This document shows positions 6,005-13,092 of a stretch of 15,052 bases of DNA, piece after piece. The stretch lies in the NCBI GenBank assembly GCA_021297975.1, contig JAJTHO010000182.1:1-15052 (forward strand). The letters are read 5' to 3'. A program made the position numbers and the translations under genes. Positions within the stretch are counted from its first letter, which is position 1; every line of letters starts with the position of its first letter. Below the pieces are notes generated by a model that was given only the letters and a program-made list of their open reading frames with translations, was not told the DNA's origin and did not search any database. The stretch comes from Alphaproteobacteria bacterium. Its GTDB lineage: Bacteria; Pseudomonadota; Alphaproteobacteria; JAJTHO01.

Positions 6005-6724
6005 ATGCGCGACTCTATCCCCCTCATTCGCCTTACGGAAACAGACAGCACCCAAGACGCTGCGCGGGCGCTGCTGCGCCAGCAGGCTGCCCCGTTTGTG
6101 GTGAGCGCCACGCAGCAAACCGGCGGGTATGGCCGGCAGGCACGCGCGTGGGAACATCTGCCCAGCAATCTGGCGGCAACGTGGGCGTTTCCTGCGCCCG
6201 AAGACCCCTTGCACATAACACACCTTGGCTATCTCGGCTGTCTGGCGCTGCGCAGTGCGCTGATAACCTTAGGTATCCAGCCCGATAGACTCAGCAGCAA
6301 ATGGCCAAACGACATGCTGCTGGACGGTGTTAAAATGGCGGGCATTCTGGTGGAAACAGCAGAAAAAACGGTGCTTTTTGGTCTGGGCGTTAACATTACC
6401 GCCGCCCCAACAGTGACTGGCCGGGCGGCAACATGCCTGCGCGATGCGGGCTATACTGAGATTACAGCGGACACGCTGCTTGCGGCGCTCAGCAACGCAT
6501 TCACACAACAATTCAGACGCTTAGACCAGCTGGGTGCTGCCGCATTGCGCGCCGATTGGCTCTCTTCTGCTGCGTACTTAGGCGAGACGCTCCGCGCCGA
6601 CACCCCCCAAGGGGTTCGCATCGGGCGGTTTTTAGGGCTGGATATCAGCGGGCGTATTTGCCTTGATAATCAAGTCTATAGCAGCGCCGACATAACCCGC
6701 GCCCGCGTCTTAGAGGGCGTCTGA
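6005..6724 (+). CDS. birA: Biotin--[acetyl-CoA-carboxylase] ligase, without HTH domain
   Basis: The enzyme activates biotin with ATP and attaches it to the carrier lysine of biotin-dependent carboxylases such as acetyl-CoA carboxylase. At 239 residues it has only the catalytic and C-terminal domains; the N-terminal helix-turn-helix of the bifunctional E. coli repressor is absent, so no DNA-binding role is expected. Motifs are LTETDSTQDAA near the N-terminus, the biotin/ATP loop at residues 40-47, KWPNDMLLDGVKMAGILVE (K99-E117; K110 matches the E. coli catalytic-site lysine 183), and FGLGVNI. The loop reads G-G-Y-G-R-Q-A-R instead of the usual G-R-G-R-R-G-R; the arginine equivalent to E. coli R118 is kept (R44). 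A short GAGAG before the ATG is the only ribosome-binding signal. The stop overlaps the coaX start by one base. Confidence 0.93.
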   Translation: MRDSIPLIRLTETDSTQDAARALLRQQAAPFVVSATQQTGGYGRQARAWEHLPSNLAATWAFPAPEDPLHITHLGYLGCLALRSALITLGIQPDRLSSKWPNDMLLDGVKMAGILVETAEKTVLFGLGVNITAAPTVTGRAATCLRDAGYTEITADTLLAALSNAFTQQFRRLDQLGAAALRADWLSSAAYLGETLRADTPQGVRIGRFLGLDISGRICLDNQVYSSADITRARVLEGV

Positions 6725-7518
6725 TGGCCGAAAAACTCCTCCTCGCGATTGATGCCGGAAACACCAACATTTCCTTTGCGCTGTTTGAGGGGGACACGGT
6801 GAAAGCCAGCTTTCGCCTCGGCGATGCGCATCATAAAACCGCCGATGATTACGCCGTCTGGCTGCTGCAGCTGCTGCATTGGAATAAGATTGTCGCGAGC
6901 GATATTGATGCGGCCATCATTGCCTCGGTGGTGCCGGAAGTGGATTACCCGCTTAGCCAACTTTGCCAGCGCTATTTCGGCGTTAACCCTTTTTTTACGA
7001 ATGCGCAACAATTGGCTCTGAATATAGCGTTGCCGAACGTTGAGGAGATCGGTGCCGACCGTCTGGTGAACGCGATTGCGGCGCGGGAGTACTATGGCTG
7101 CCCGGCCATCGTTATTGATTTCGGAACGGCAACGACCTTTGATTTGATTGACTCTCAAGGCACCTATCAAGGCGGCGTCATTGCGCCGGGATTAAACCTG
7201 TCGCTGGATGCGTTGTATCATGCCGCAGCCAAGCTGCCGCGCGTTGCGATTGTTCGCCCAGAGAAGGTAGTGGGCACGTCCACCGTCACCGCAATGCAGG
7301 CCGGGCTGTATTGGGGCTATGTCGGGCTTATTGAGGGGCTGGTAAGCCGCCTCAGCGCTGAAGCCTTCCCCGGCCAAACGCCAAAAATTATTACAACCGG
7401 CGGGCTGGGCAGTTTATTTACCGATGCCGTGCGCGGGATTACGGCGCATGATGCGGATTTAACGCTAAAAGGCCTGTATCACATCCACACAACTCGTATG
7501 AAAACACAAAAATCATGA
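6724..7518 (+). CDS. coaX: Type III pantothenate kinase
   Basis: It phosphorylates pantothenate, the first step of coenzyme A synthesis; the type III form is not feedback-inhibited by CoA and needs a monovalent cation. The 264-residue length fits. ASKHA-fold motifs are present in order: the phosphate-1 motif AIDAGNTN (D10-N15), the pantothenate-site motif GADR (G110-R113), the phosphate-2 motif DFGTATTFD (D132-A136), GGVIAPGL, and the adenosine motif TTGGLG near residue 225. It overlaps birA by 1 bp and rnj by 4 bp (ATGA), so the three genes are translationally coupled. The birA-coaX-rnj order is common in alphaproteobacteria. No second pantothenate kinase gene is visible in the window. Confidence 0.96.
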   Translation: MAEKLLLAIDAGNTNISFALFEGDTVKASFRLGDAHHKTADDYAVWLLQLLHWNKIVASDIDAAIIASVVPEVDYPLSQLCQRYFGVNPFFTNAQQLALNIALPNVEEIGADRLVNAIAAREYYGCPAIVIDFGTATTFDLIDSQGTYQGGVIAPGLNLSLDALYHAAAKLPRVAIVRPEKVVGTSTVTAMQAGLYWGYVGLIEGLVSRLSAEAFPGQTPKIITTGGLGSLFTDAVRGITAHDADLTLKGLYHIHTTRMKTQKS

Positions 7519-9194
7519 CTGCAAAAAAATCCGCCTCGTTTGATAAACCCGACCGCTTAACGTTCCTCCCCCTTGGCGGCTGTAATGAAATCGGCATGAA
7601 CCTTGCCTTATACGGCTATAAGGGCAAATGGCTGATGGTGGATTGCGGCGTGTCGTTTGGCGATGAATCGACGCCGGGAATTGACATTATCACACCCGAT
7701 ATTGAGTTTATCGCCCGCAACGCGGATAAATTGCTGGCTATTGTCGTCACCCACGCCCACGAAGATCACATCGGCGCGCTGCCCTATTTATGGCCGGAAC
7801 TGAAAGCGCCGATCTACGCAACGCCGTTTACCGCCAGCGTCCTAAAGCGCAAATTTGCCGAAAACGATGATTGCGACGATGTGGCGATTCATATTCTGCC
7901 CATGTCGGGCACGGTGAAAATCGGCGAATTTGATTTGCAGCTGATTACCTTGACGCACTCAACGCTAGAGCCAAACGCGGTGGTGATTCGCACCCCGGCG
8001 GGCGCGATTTTGCACACCGGCGACTGGAAGCTTGATCCCGATCCGGTGGTGGGCGATCCAACGGATGAAGCGGCGCTGAAGGCGCTGGCGTCTGAAAACA
8101 TTCTCGCGATGATTTGCGATTCAACGAACGTGTTTGTTGAGGGCAGCACGGGCTCTGAAGCGGACGTTGCGAAAGCGCTTATCCCGCTGATTAAAGAACA
8201 AAAGAACGGCGTTGCCGTTGCCTGTTTCGCCAGCAACGTTGCGCGCCTGCGCAGTATTGCTGAGGCGGCGGAAGCCTGCGGCCGCACCATCGTTATGGCT
8301 GGGCGCAGCCTGCGCCGTATTTACGAGGCCGCGCGGGAAAACGGCTATCTCCTTGATGTTGCGCCGTTCATTGATGTGCGCGATGCGAAACACCTGCCGG
8401 CGGAACACGCGCTGTATGTCTGCACCGGCTCACAAGGCGAGCCGCGCTCGGCGCTATCCCGCATTGCCGCAGGCGACCACCCGGAAATTAAGTTTCGTGC
8501 GGGGGACGTGGTGATTTTCTCCTCGCGCCAGATTCCGGGGAATGAGAAGGCCATCTCGCGCATTCAAAATCGCTTGGCGGCCAGCGGCGTTCAGATTATC
8601 ACCGATAAACAGGCAACTATCCATGTGTCCGGCCACCCGGCGCGAGATGAACTCCGCCAGATGTATGCATGGGTCAAGCCGCGCTGTGTGATTCCGGTGC
8701 ATGGTGAGCATCGCCATCTCGTTGCGCAAGCGGAACTCGCGCTGTCGTGCCAAGTGCCGCAGGCGCTGGTGGTGCAAAACGGTGATGTGGTGACCTTTGG
8801 CGCTGACGGCACCGCCGCGATAAGCGGCCAAGTGCCGAGCGGGCGTTTGGCGCTGCAAGGTGAGCGACTTGTAAACGTGAAAAGCACGACGATTCGCCAG
8901 CTGCATAAGGTTATTGAGAGCGGCTATGTGGTGGTGAGCCTTGCGCTTACAAAAAACGGCGCGTTGGCCGCCCCGATTGAAGTGTCGTCGATTGGTATGT
9001 TTGAGGATGACGAGCTGGACGGTATCGGCGACCGCATGGAAGAGCTGGTCGAGCTAGAATTAGAAAAAGTCCCTGCCGCTCAATTAGGGAATGACGATTT
9101 GATTGAAGGGATTGTCAAAAAAGCCCTGCGGCAAGTAGCCCGCGAGGAAATTGGCAAAAAACCGCGCATGGATGTGCATATCTTGCGGGTTTAA
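7515..9194 (+). CDS. rnj: Ribonuclease J
   Basis: RNase J is a metallo-beta-lactamase/beta-CASP nuclease with 5'-3' exonuclease and endonuclease activity, used in rRNA maturation and mRNA turnover. The 559-residue length is standard. The zinc site is intact: THAHEDHIGALPYLWPEL (H80, H82, D84, H85), the THSTLEPNAVVIRT region, and HTGDWKLDPDP (H167, D170). The beta-CASP part follows with CDSTNVF, ACFASNVARLRSIAEAAEAC, GSQGEPRSALSRIAAGDH and FSSRQIPGNE. The HVSGHPARDEL and IPVHGEHRHL motifs complete the catalytic core, and residues from about 450 to the end form the RNase J C-terminal domain needed for dimers. The ATG overlaps the coaX stop, with no separate promoter. The gene ends 9 bp from the convergent lon stop. 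Confidence 0.97.
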   Translation: MTAKKSASFDKPDRLTFLPLGGCNEIGMNLALYGYKGKWLMVDCGVSFGDESTPGIDIITPDIEFIARNADKLLAIVVTHAHEDHIGALPYLWPELKAPIYATPFTASVLKRKFAENDDCDDVAIHILPMSGTVKIGEFDLQLITLTHSTLEPNAVVIRTPAGAILHTGDWKLDPDPVVGDPTDEAALKALASENILAMICDSTNVFVEGSTGSEADVAKALIPLIKEQKNGVAVACFASNVARLRSIAEAAEACGRTIVMAGRSLRRIYEAARENGYLLDVAPFIDVRDAKHLPAEHALYVCTGSQGEPRSALSRIAAGDHPEIKFRAGDVVIFSSRQIPGNEKAISRIQNRLAASGVQIITDKQATIHVSGHPARDELRQMYAWVKPRCVIPVHGEHRHLVAQAELALSCQVPQALVVQNGDVVTFGADGTAAISGQVPSGRLALQGERLVNVKSTTIRQLHKVIESGYVVVSLALTKNGALAAPIEVSSIGMFEDDELDGIGDRMEELVELELEKVPAAQLGNDDLIEGIVKKALRQVAREEIGKKPRMDVHILRV

Positions 9195-9203
9195 AAACCC
9201 AGC

Positions 9204-11621
9204 TTAATGCGCAACGCGGCTGGAGGTTTCCGGATGCGTTGGCTTTACCACCACCCCATCTGCAACCGTTGGCGCGTTTTCATCCCATTCAATCGGCGTT
9301 AAAACCTGTGTGAGTGCATGCCCTAATACCTGATCCGCGTGTTTCACCGGGATAATCTCCAGGCTTTTTTTCACTGAATCCGGAACATCCGCCAAATCCT
9401 TGGCGTTTTCTTCAGGAATCAGCACGGTTTTAATCCCGCCGCGCAGCGCCGCCAGCAGCTTTTCTTTCAGCCCGCCAATCGGCAGCACGCGCCCGCGCAG
9501 CGTAATCTCGCCCGTCATGGCAATATCGCGTCGCACCGGAATGCCGGTCAAAAGCGACACAATCGAGGTGCAAATGGCAATCCCCGCGGAGGGGCCATCT
9601 TTTGGCGTTGCCCCTTCGGGAACGTGGACGTGGATGTCTTTTTTCTCAAACAGGGTCGGTTTAATGCCGTAGATTGCGCTGTTGGCTTTAACAAACGACA
9701 GCGCCGCCTGAATGGATTCCTGCATCACATCGCCCAGTTTCCCGGTAATGGTGATTTTACCCGAACCGGGCACGAGCACGGATTCAATGGAGAGCAGCTC
9801 CCCGCCGACTTCCGTCCACGCGAGACCCGTTGTTGCGCCCACCTGATCGGTTTCCTCCGCCAAACCAAAGCGGTATTTCGGCACACCGAGGTATTTCTCG
9901 ACGTCTGCGATTTCCACCGTCACGCTTTTAAGCTCAACATCCTTCATCAAATCGCGGGTGATTTTGCGGCAGAGTTTCGCCAGTTCCCGATCCAGATTGC
10001 GCACCCCCGCCTCGCGGGTATAGCGGCGGATAACATCGCGCAGCACGGGTTCTGGGAGCGTCATGTCTTTCGCCGCTAAACCATGCGCGGCACGCTGCTT
10101 ATCGAGCAAATATTTTTGCGCAATCACCACTTTTTCGTCTTCGGTGTAACCAGAAATACGAATGATTTCCATGCGGTCAAGCAGCGGTTGCGGCAAGTTC
10201 AGCGTGTTTGCCGTGCAGACGAACATCACCTGCGACAGGTCGTAATCCACCTCTAAATAGTGGTCGTTAAAGCTGTTGTTTTGTTCGGGATCGAGCACTT
10301 CCAAAAGCGCAGACGCCGGATCGCCGCGCCAATCCTGCGCCATTTTGTCGATTTCATCAATCAGGAACAAGGGGTTGGATGTCTTGGCTTTTTTCATCGA
10401 ATGGATGATTTTACCGGGAAGCGAGCCGATATAGGTGCGCCGGTGACCGCGAATTTCCGATTCATCGCGAACGCCGCCCACGCTCATCCGCACAAACGCT
10501 CGGCCTGTTGCCGCCGCAATGGATTTACCCAAAGACGTTTTACCAACACCGGGGGGGCCCACGAGGCAGAGAATAGGGCCTTTGAGCTTGCCGGTGCGTG
10601 CCTGCACCGCAAGGTATTCAATCATCCGTTCTTTAACCTTTTCAAGGCCAAAGTGTTCTTTATCGAGTAATGCCTCGGCGGCCGGAATATCGTGTTTAAG
10701 GCGGCTGTATTTCTTCCACGGAATCGAGACCAGCCAATCGACATAATTGCGAATAACCGTGGATTCCGCCGACATCGGCGACATCATCCGCAGTTTTTTA
10801 ACCTCCGCCATGGCGCGTTCGCGGGCTTCTTTGGTCATCCGCGTTTTTTTGATTTTCGCCTCCAGCTCGGATACCTCATCCTTGCCTTCTTCGGTTTCGG
10901 TCATTTCCTTCTGAATGGCCTTCATTTGCTCATTCAGGTAGTATTCGCGCTGGTTTTTCTCCATTTGCTTTTTAACGCGGCTGCGGATTTTTTTCTCAAC
11001 CTGCAAGACGCCGATTTCGCCTTCCATCGCGGCCAAAATGCCCTCAATGCGGCGATTAACCTCAATGGTTTCAAGGAGTTTTTGCTTCTCCGGAATTTTC
11101 AGCGCAAGGTGGGATGCAATCGTGTCCGCAACTTTGCCCGGATCGCCCATCTGGCTAAGGCTGACCAGAATTTCCGGCGGAATTTTTTTGTTGAGTTTGA
11201 TATAGTTATCAAATTCGCTTACCGCAGAGCGCACCATGGCCTCCAGCTCGCGCTCATCCCCATGCAGCGCCGGGATAGTCTCAGACACAGCCTCTAACGC
11301 GCCCGCACTGCCAAGGGAAAAGCGCTTCACCCGCGCCCGGTATAGCCCCTCAACCAGCACTTTCACCGTGCCGTCGGGCAGCTTTAGCAGCTGTAAAATT
11401 GAGCCAACGGTGCCAATGGAATACAAATCTTTTGGCTGCGGCTCATCTTGGGTGGAGGTTTTTTGTGTCAGCAGCAGGATGTTTTTTTCCTGATGCATCG
11501 CCGCCTCAAGCGCGCGCACAGACTTTTCCCGCCCGACAAACAGCGGCACAATCATATGCGGGAAAACAACGATATCGCGCAGCGGCAGCAAAGGCAGTTG
11601 CACCGAAACGTCGTCTGTCAT
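9204..11621 (-). CDS. lon: ATP-dependent Lon protease (LonA)
   Basis: Lon is a cytosolic hexameric AAA+ protease that degrades damaged and regulatory proteins. The 805-residue length is normal for LonA. The N-terminal substrate-binding domain begins at PLLPLRDIVVFPHMIVPLFV and ends in a charged coiled-coil region around residues 190-290 (VEKKIRSRVKKQMEKNQREY). The AAA+ module has Walker A GPPGVGKTSLGKS (K361), Walker B PLFLIDEIDKM and the GDPASALLEVLDPEQN stretch. The protease domain has the Ser-Lys dyad in TPKDGPSAGIAI (S678) and GGLKEKLLAALRGG (K721). The ATG is preceded by a strong GGAGG (11626-11630). It lies 42 bp after clpX in the same direction and runs into rnj tail-to-tail. Confidence 0.98.
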   Translation of the reverse strand: MTDDVSVQLPLLPLRDIVVFPHMIVPLFVGREKSVRALEAAMHQEKNILLLTQKTSTQDEPQPKDLYSIGTVGSILQLLKLPDGTVKVLVEGLYRARVKRFSLGSAGALEAVSETIPALHGDERELEAMVRSAVSEFDNYIKLNKKIPPEILVSLSQMGDPGKVADTIASHLALKIPEKQKLLETIEVNRRIEGILAAMEGEIGVLQVEKKIRSRVKKQMEKNQREYYLNEQMKAIQKEMTETEEGKDEVSELEAKIKKTRMTKEARERAMAEVKKLRMMSPMSAESTVIRNYVDWLVSIPWKKYSRLKHDIPAAEALLDKEHFGLEKVKERMIEYLAVQARTGKLKGPILCLVGPPGVGKTSLGKSIAAATGRAFVRMSVGGVRDESEIRGHRRTYIGSLPGKIIHSMKKAKTSNPLFLIDEIDKMAQDWRGDPASALLEVLDPEQNNSFNDHYLEVDYDLSQVMFVCTANTLNLPQPLLDRMEIIRISGYTEDEKVVIAQKYLLDKQRAAHGLAAKDMTLPEPVLRDVIRRYTREAGVRNLDRELAKLCRKITRDLMKDVELKSVTVEIADVEKYLGVPKYRFGLAEETDQVGATTGLAWTEVGGELLSIESVLVPGSGKITITGKLGDVMQESIQAALSFVKANSAIYGIKPTLFEKKDIHVHVPEGATPKDGPSAGIAICTSIVSLLTGIPVRRDIAMTGEITLRGRVLPIGGLKEKLLAALRGGIKTVLIPEENAKDLADVPDSVKKSLEIIPVKHADQVLGHALTQVLTPIEWDENAPTVADGVVVKPTHPETSSRVAH

Positions 11622-11636
11622 AGAGCCTCCGTCAAT

Positions 11637-11659
11637 ATACTATAGTATGTTATATTATA
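11637..11659 (-). promoter_or_regulatory. AT-rich lon leader with palindrome and TATAAT box
   Basis: The 42-bp clpX-lon gap is almost pure A/T. It holds a perfect 12-bp palindrome, ATACTATAGTAT (11637-11648), and on the minus strand a perfect -10-like TATAAT (11659-11654). I could not find a -35 box at the right distance, since that position lies in the clpX end and reads AGCGCC. A separate lon promoter is therefore possible but unproven. The palindrome could be an operator or only AT-rich chance. Confidence 0.25.
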
Positions 11660-11663
11660 TTAC

Positions 11664-12959
11664 TTAGGCTTTAGCAGGCGCTTCTTTAAGAGGCTTTTCT
11701 TTTTTTTCTTTATCTTTCTCTTTTTCTTTTTCGCCATGAACGTAGAGCGGTAAGGCCTTGCCCTCAACCACTTCGGCGTTGACGACGATTTCTTCCACGT
11801 TCTCTAAATCCGGCAAATCAAACATGGAATCGAGCAAGATGCCTTCCATGATAGAGCGCAGACCGCGCGCGCCTGTATTGCGGCTGATGGCTTTTTTCGC
11901 AACGGCTGTTAGCGCGTCATCGGCAAAGCGCAGCTCAATGTCTTCCATCTTATAGAGACGCTGGTATTGCTTCAGCAGCGCGTTTTTCGGCGCGGTGAGA
12001 ATCTGGATAAGGGTTTTCTCGTCCAAATCTTCTAACGTGGCAATAACCGGCAAACGGCCAATAAATTCAGGGATAAGACCGAAACGGACTAAATCTTCCG
12101 GCTCAACCTGTTTTAACACCGCGCCGGGCTTGCGTTCATCCTGGGTGCGGACATCAGCGCCAAAGCCAATGGCTGTGCCCTTGCCGCGATTAGCGATAAT
12201 CTTATCCAGACCCGCAAACGCGCCGCCGACGATAAACAGAATGTTGGTTGTGTCCACCTGCAGGAATTCCTGCTGTGGGTGTTTCCGGCCGCCTTGGGGC
12301 GGCACCGAGGCAACCGTGCCTTCCATAATTTTCAAGAGGGCTTGCTGCACGCCTTCGCCCGACACATCGCGGGTTATCGATGGGTTTTCCGATTTACGGC
12401 TGATTTTATCGACTTCATCGATATAGACAATGCCGCGCTGGGCGCGCTCAACATTATAATCCGCCGCTTGCAGCAATTTTAGGATAATGTTTTCAACGTC
12501 CTCACCCACATAACCGGCCTCGGTCAGGGTTGTGGCATCGGCCATGGTAAACGGCACATCCAGAATCCGTGCCAGCGTTTGCGCCAGCAGCGTTTTACCC
12601 GAACCCGTTGGCCCGACGAGCAGGATGTTGGATTTTGACAGCTCAACATCACCGGTTTTACCTTGGTGGTTAATCCGTTTGTAGTGGTTGTGCACAGCCA
12701 CTGACAGCACGCGCTTTGCCTGATCCTGGCCGATGACGTAATCATCAAGGAACTGCTTAATTTCCTTTGGTGTCGGCACGCCGTCTTTCGATTTTACGAA
12801 GGAAGCCTTTGTTTCTTCGCGAATAATTTCCGCGCACAGCTCAACGCATTCATTGCAAATAAACACGGTGGGCCCGGCAATAAGCTTCTTCACTTCGTGC
12901 TGGCTTTTGCCGCAAAAAGAGCAGTATAGCGTGTTTTTATCTGTCGTTGTCTTGCTCAT
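11664..12959 (-). CDS. clpX: ATP-dependent Clp protease ATP-binding subunit ClpX
   Basis: ClpX is a AAA+ unfoldase that recognises tagged proteins and feeds them to ClpP. It has 431 residues. The N-terminal C4 zinc-binding domain is intact: C13-x2-C16 and C35-x2-C38. Then come Walker A GPTGSGKT (K122), the pore loop GYVGEDVE (about 149-156), Walker B IVYIDEVDKI (D181-E182), the RKH loop GGRKHPQQEF (R225-H227) and the sensor-2 region SRNTGARGLRSIMEG. The usual ClpX core ends near YVHG (406-409). Beyond it is a 22-residue tail made almost wholly of K and E, ending PLKEAPAKA, encoded by an A/G-only-looking stretch. The start has a GGAGAG ribosome binding site. clpP and tig, often upstream in proteobacteria, are not here; the upstream gene is a PLP enzyme. 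Confidence 0.98.
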   Translation of the reverse strand: MSKTTTDKNTLYCSFCGKSQHEVKKLIAGPTVFICNECVELCAEIIREETKASFVKSKDGVPTPKEIKQFLDDYVIGQDQAKRVLSVAVHNHYKRINHQGKTGDVELSKSNILLVGPTGSGKTLLAQTLARILDVPFTMADATTLTEAGYVGEDVENIILKLLQAADYNVERAQRGIVYIDEVDKISRKSENPSITRDVSGEGVQQALLKIMEGTVASVPPQGGRKHPQQEFLQVDTTNILFIVGGAFAGLDKIIANRGKGTAIGFGADVRTQDERKPGAVLKQVEPEDLVRFGLIPEFIGRLPVIATLEDLDEKTLIQILTAPKNALLKQYQRLYKMEDIELRFADDALTAVAKKAISRNTGARGLRSIMEGILLDSMFDLPDLENVEEIVVNAEVVEGKALPLYVHGEKEKEKDKEKKEKPLKEAPAKA

Positions 12960-13021
12960 GTGCTCTCCAAATGTCCGTTCAGGTACTCTTATTACTTATA
13001 TAGATACCACAACAGCCTTAC

Positions 13022-13050
13022 AGAATACTTAATGGTTGTTGCTTTGACAA
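13022..13050 (-). promoter_or_regulatory. Probable clpX promoter
   Basis: On the minus strand TTGTCA (13050-13045) and TATTCT (13027-13022) are separated by exactly 17 bases; they match five and four of six sigma70 positions. The -35 is preceded by C (CTTGTC), and alphaproteobacterial heat-shock promoters have CTTG at this place, so a heat-shock form is conceivable, but the -10 match to that class is loose. The predicted start near 13015 gives a leader of about 55 nt. The rest of the 133-bp gap shows nothing else clear apart from the T-run listed separately. Confidence 0.45.
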
Positions 13051-13056
13051 GAGCGC

Positions 13057-13080
13057 AAAAAAAATAGTCTTGCAAGGCTT
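13057..13080 (-). terminator. Possible weak terminator after the PLP-enzyme gene
   Basis: On the minus strand the PLP-enzyme stop is followed by AAGCCTTGCAAGACTA and then eight T residues (13064-13057). The T-run is clear, but the sequence before it forms only a short, imperfect stem around CTTGCAAG. It may end transcription poorly or not at all. Confidence 0.25.
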
Positions 13081-13092
13081 CTGCGGTATTTT

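Noticed and set aside
9187..9200. GGGTTTAAAAACCC as a bidirectional terminator.
   Set aside because: The stem is short with a tight loop, and no T-run follows on either strand.
10692..11297. A 201-codon plus-strand frame antisense to lon, rich in F, H and R.
   Set aside because: It mirrors the Lon coding sequence (K/E-rich helices read backwards give F/L-rich text) and has no start signal.
11700..11735. Low-complexity purine/pyrimidine run near the clpX end as a tandem repeat or regulatory tract.
   Set aside because: It is fully explained by the K/E codons of the ClpX tail; it is reported as a protein feature instead.
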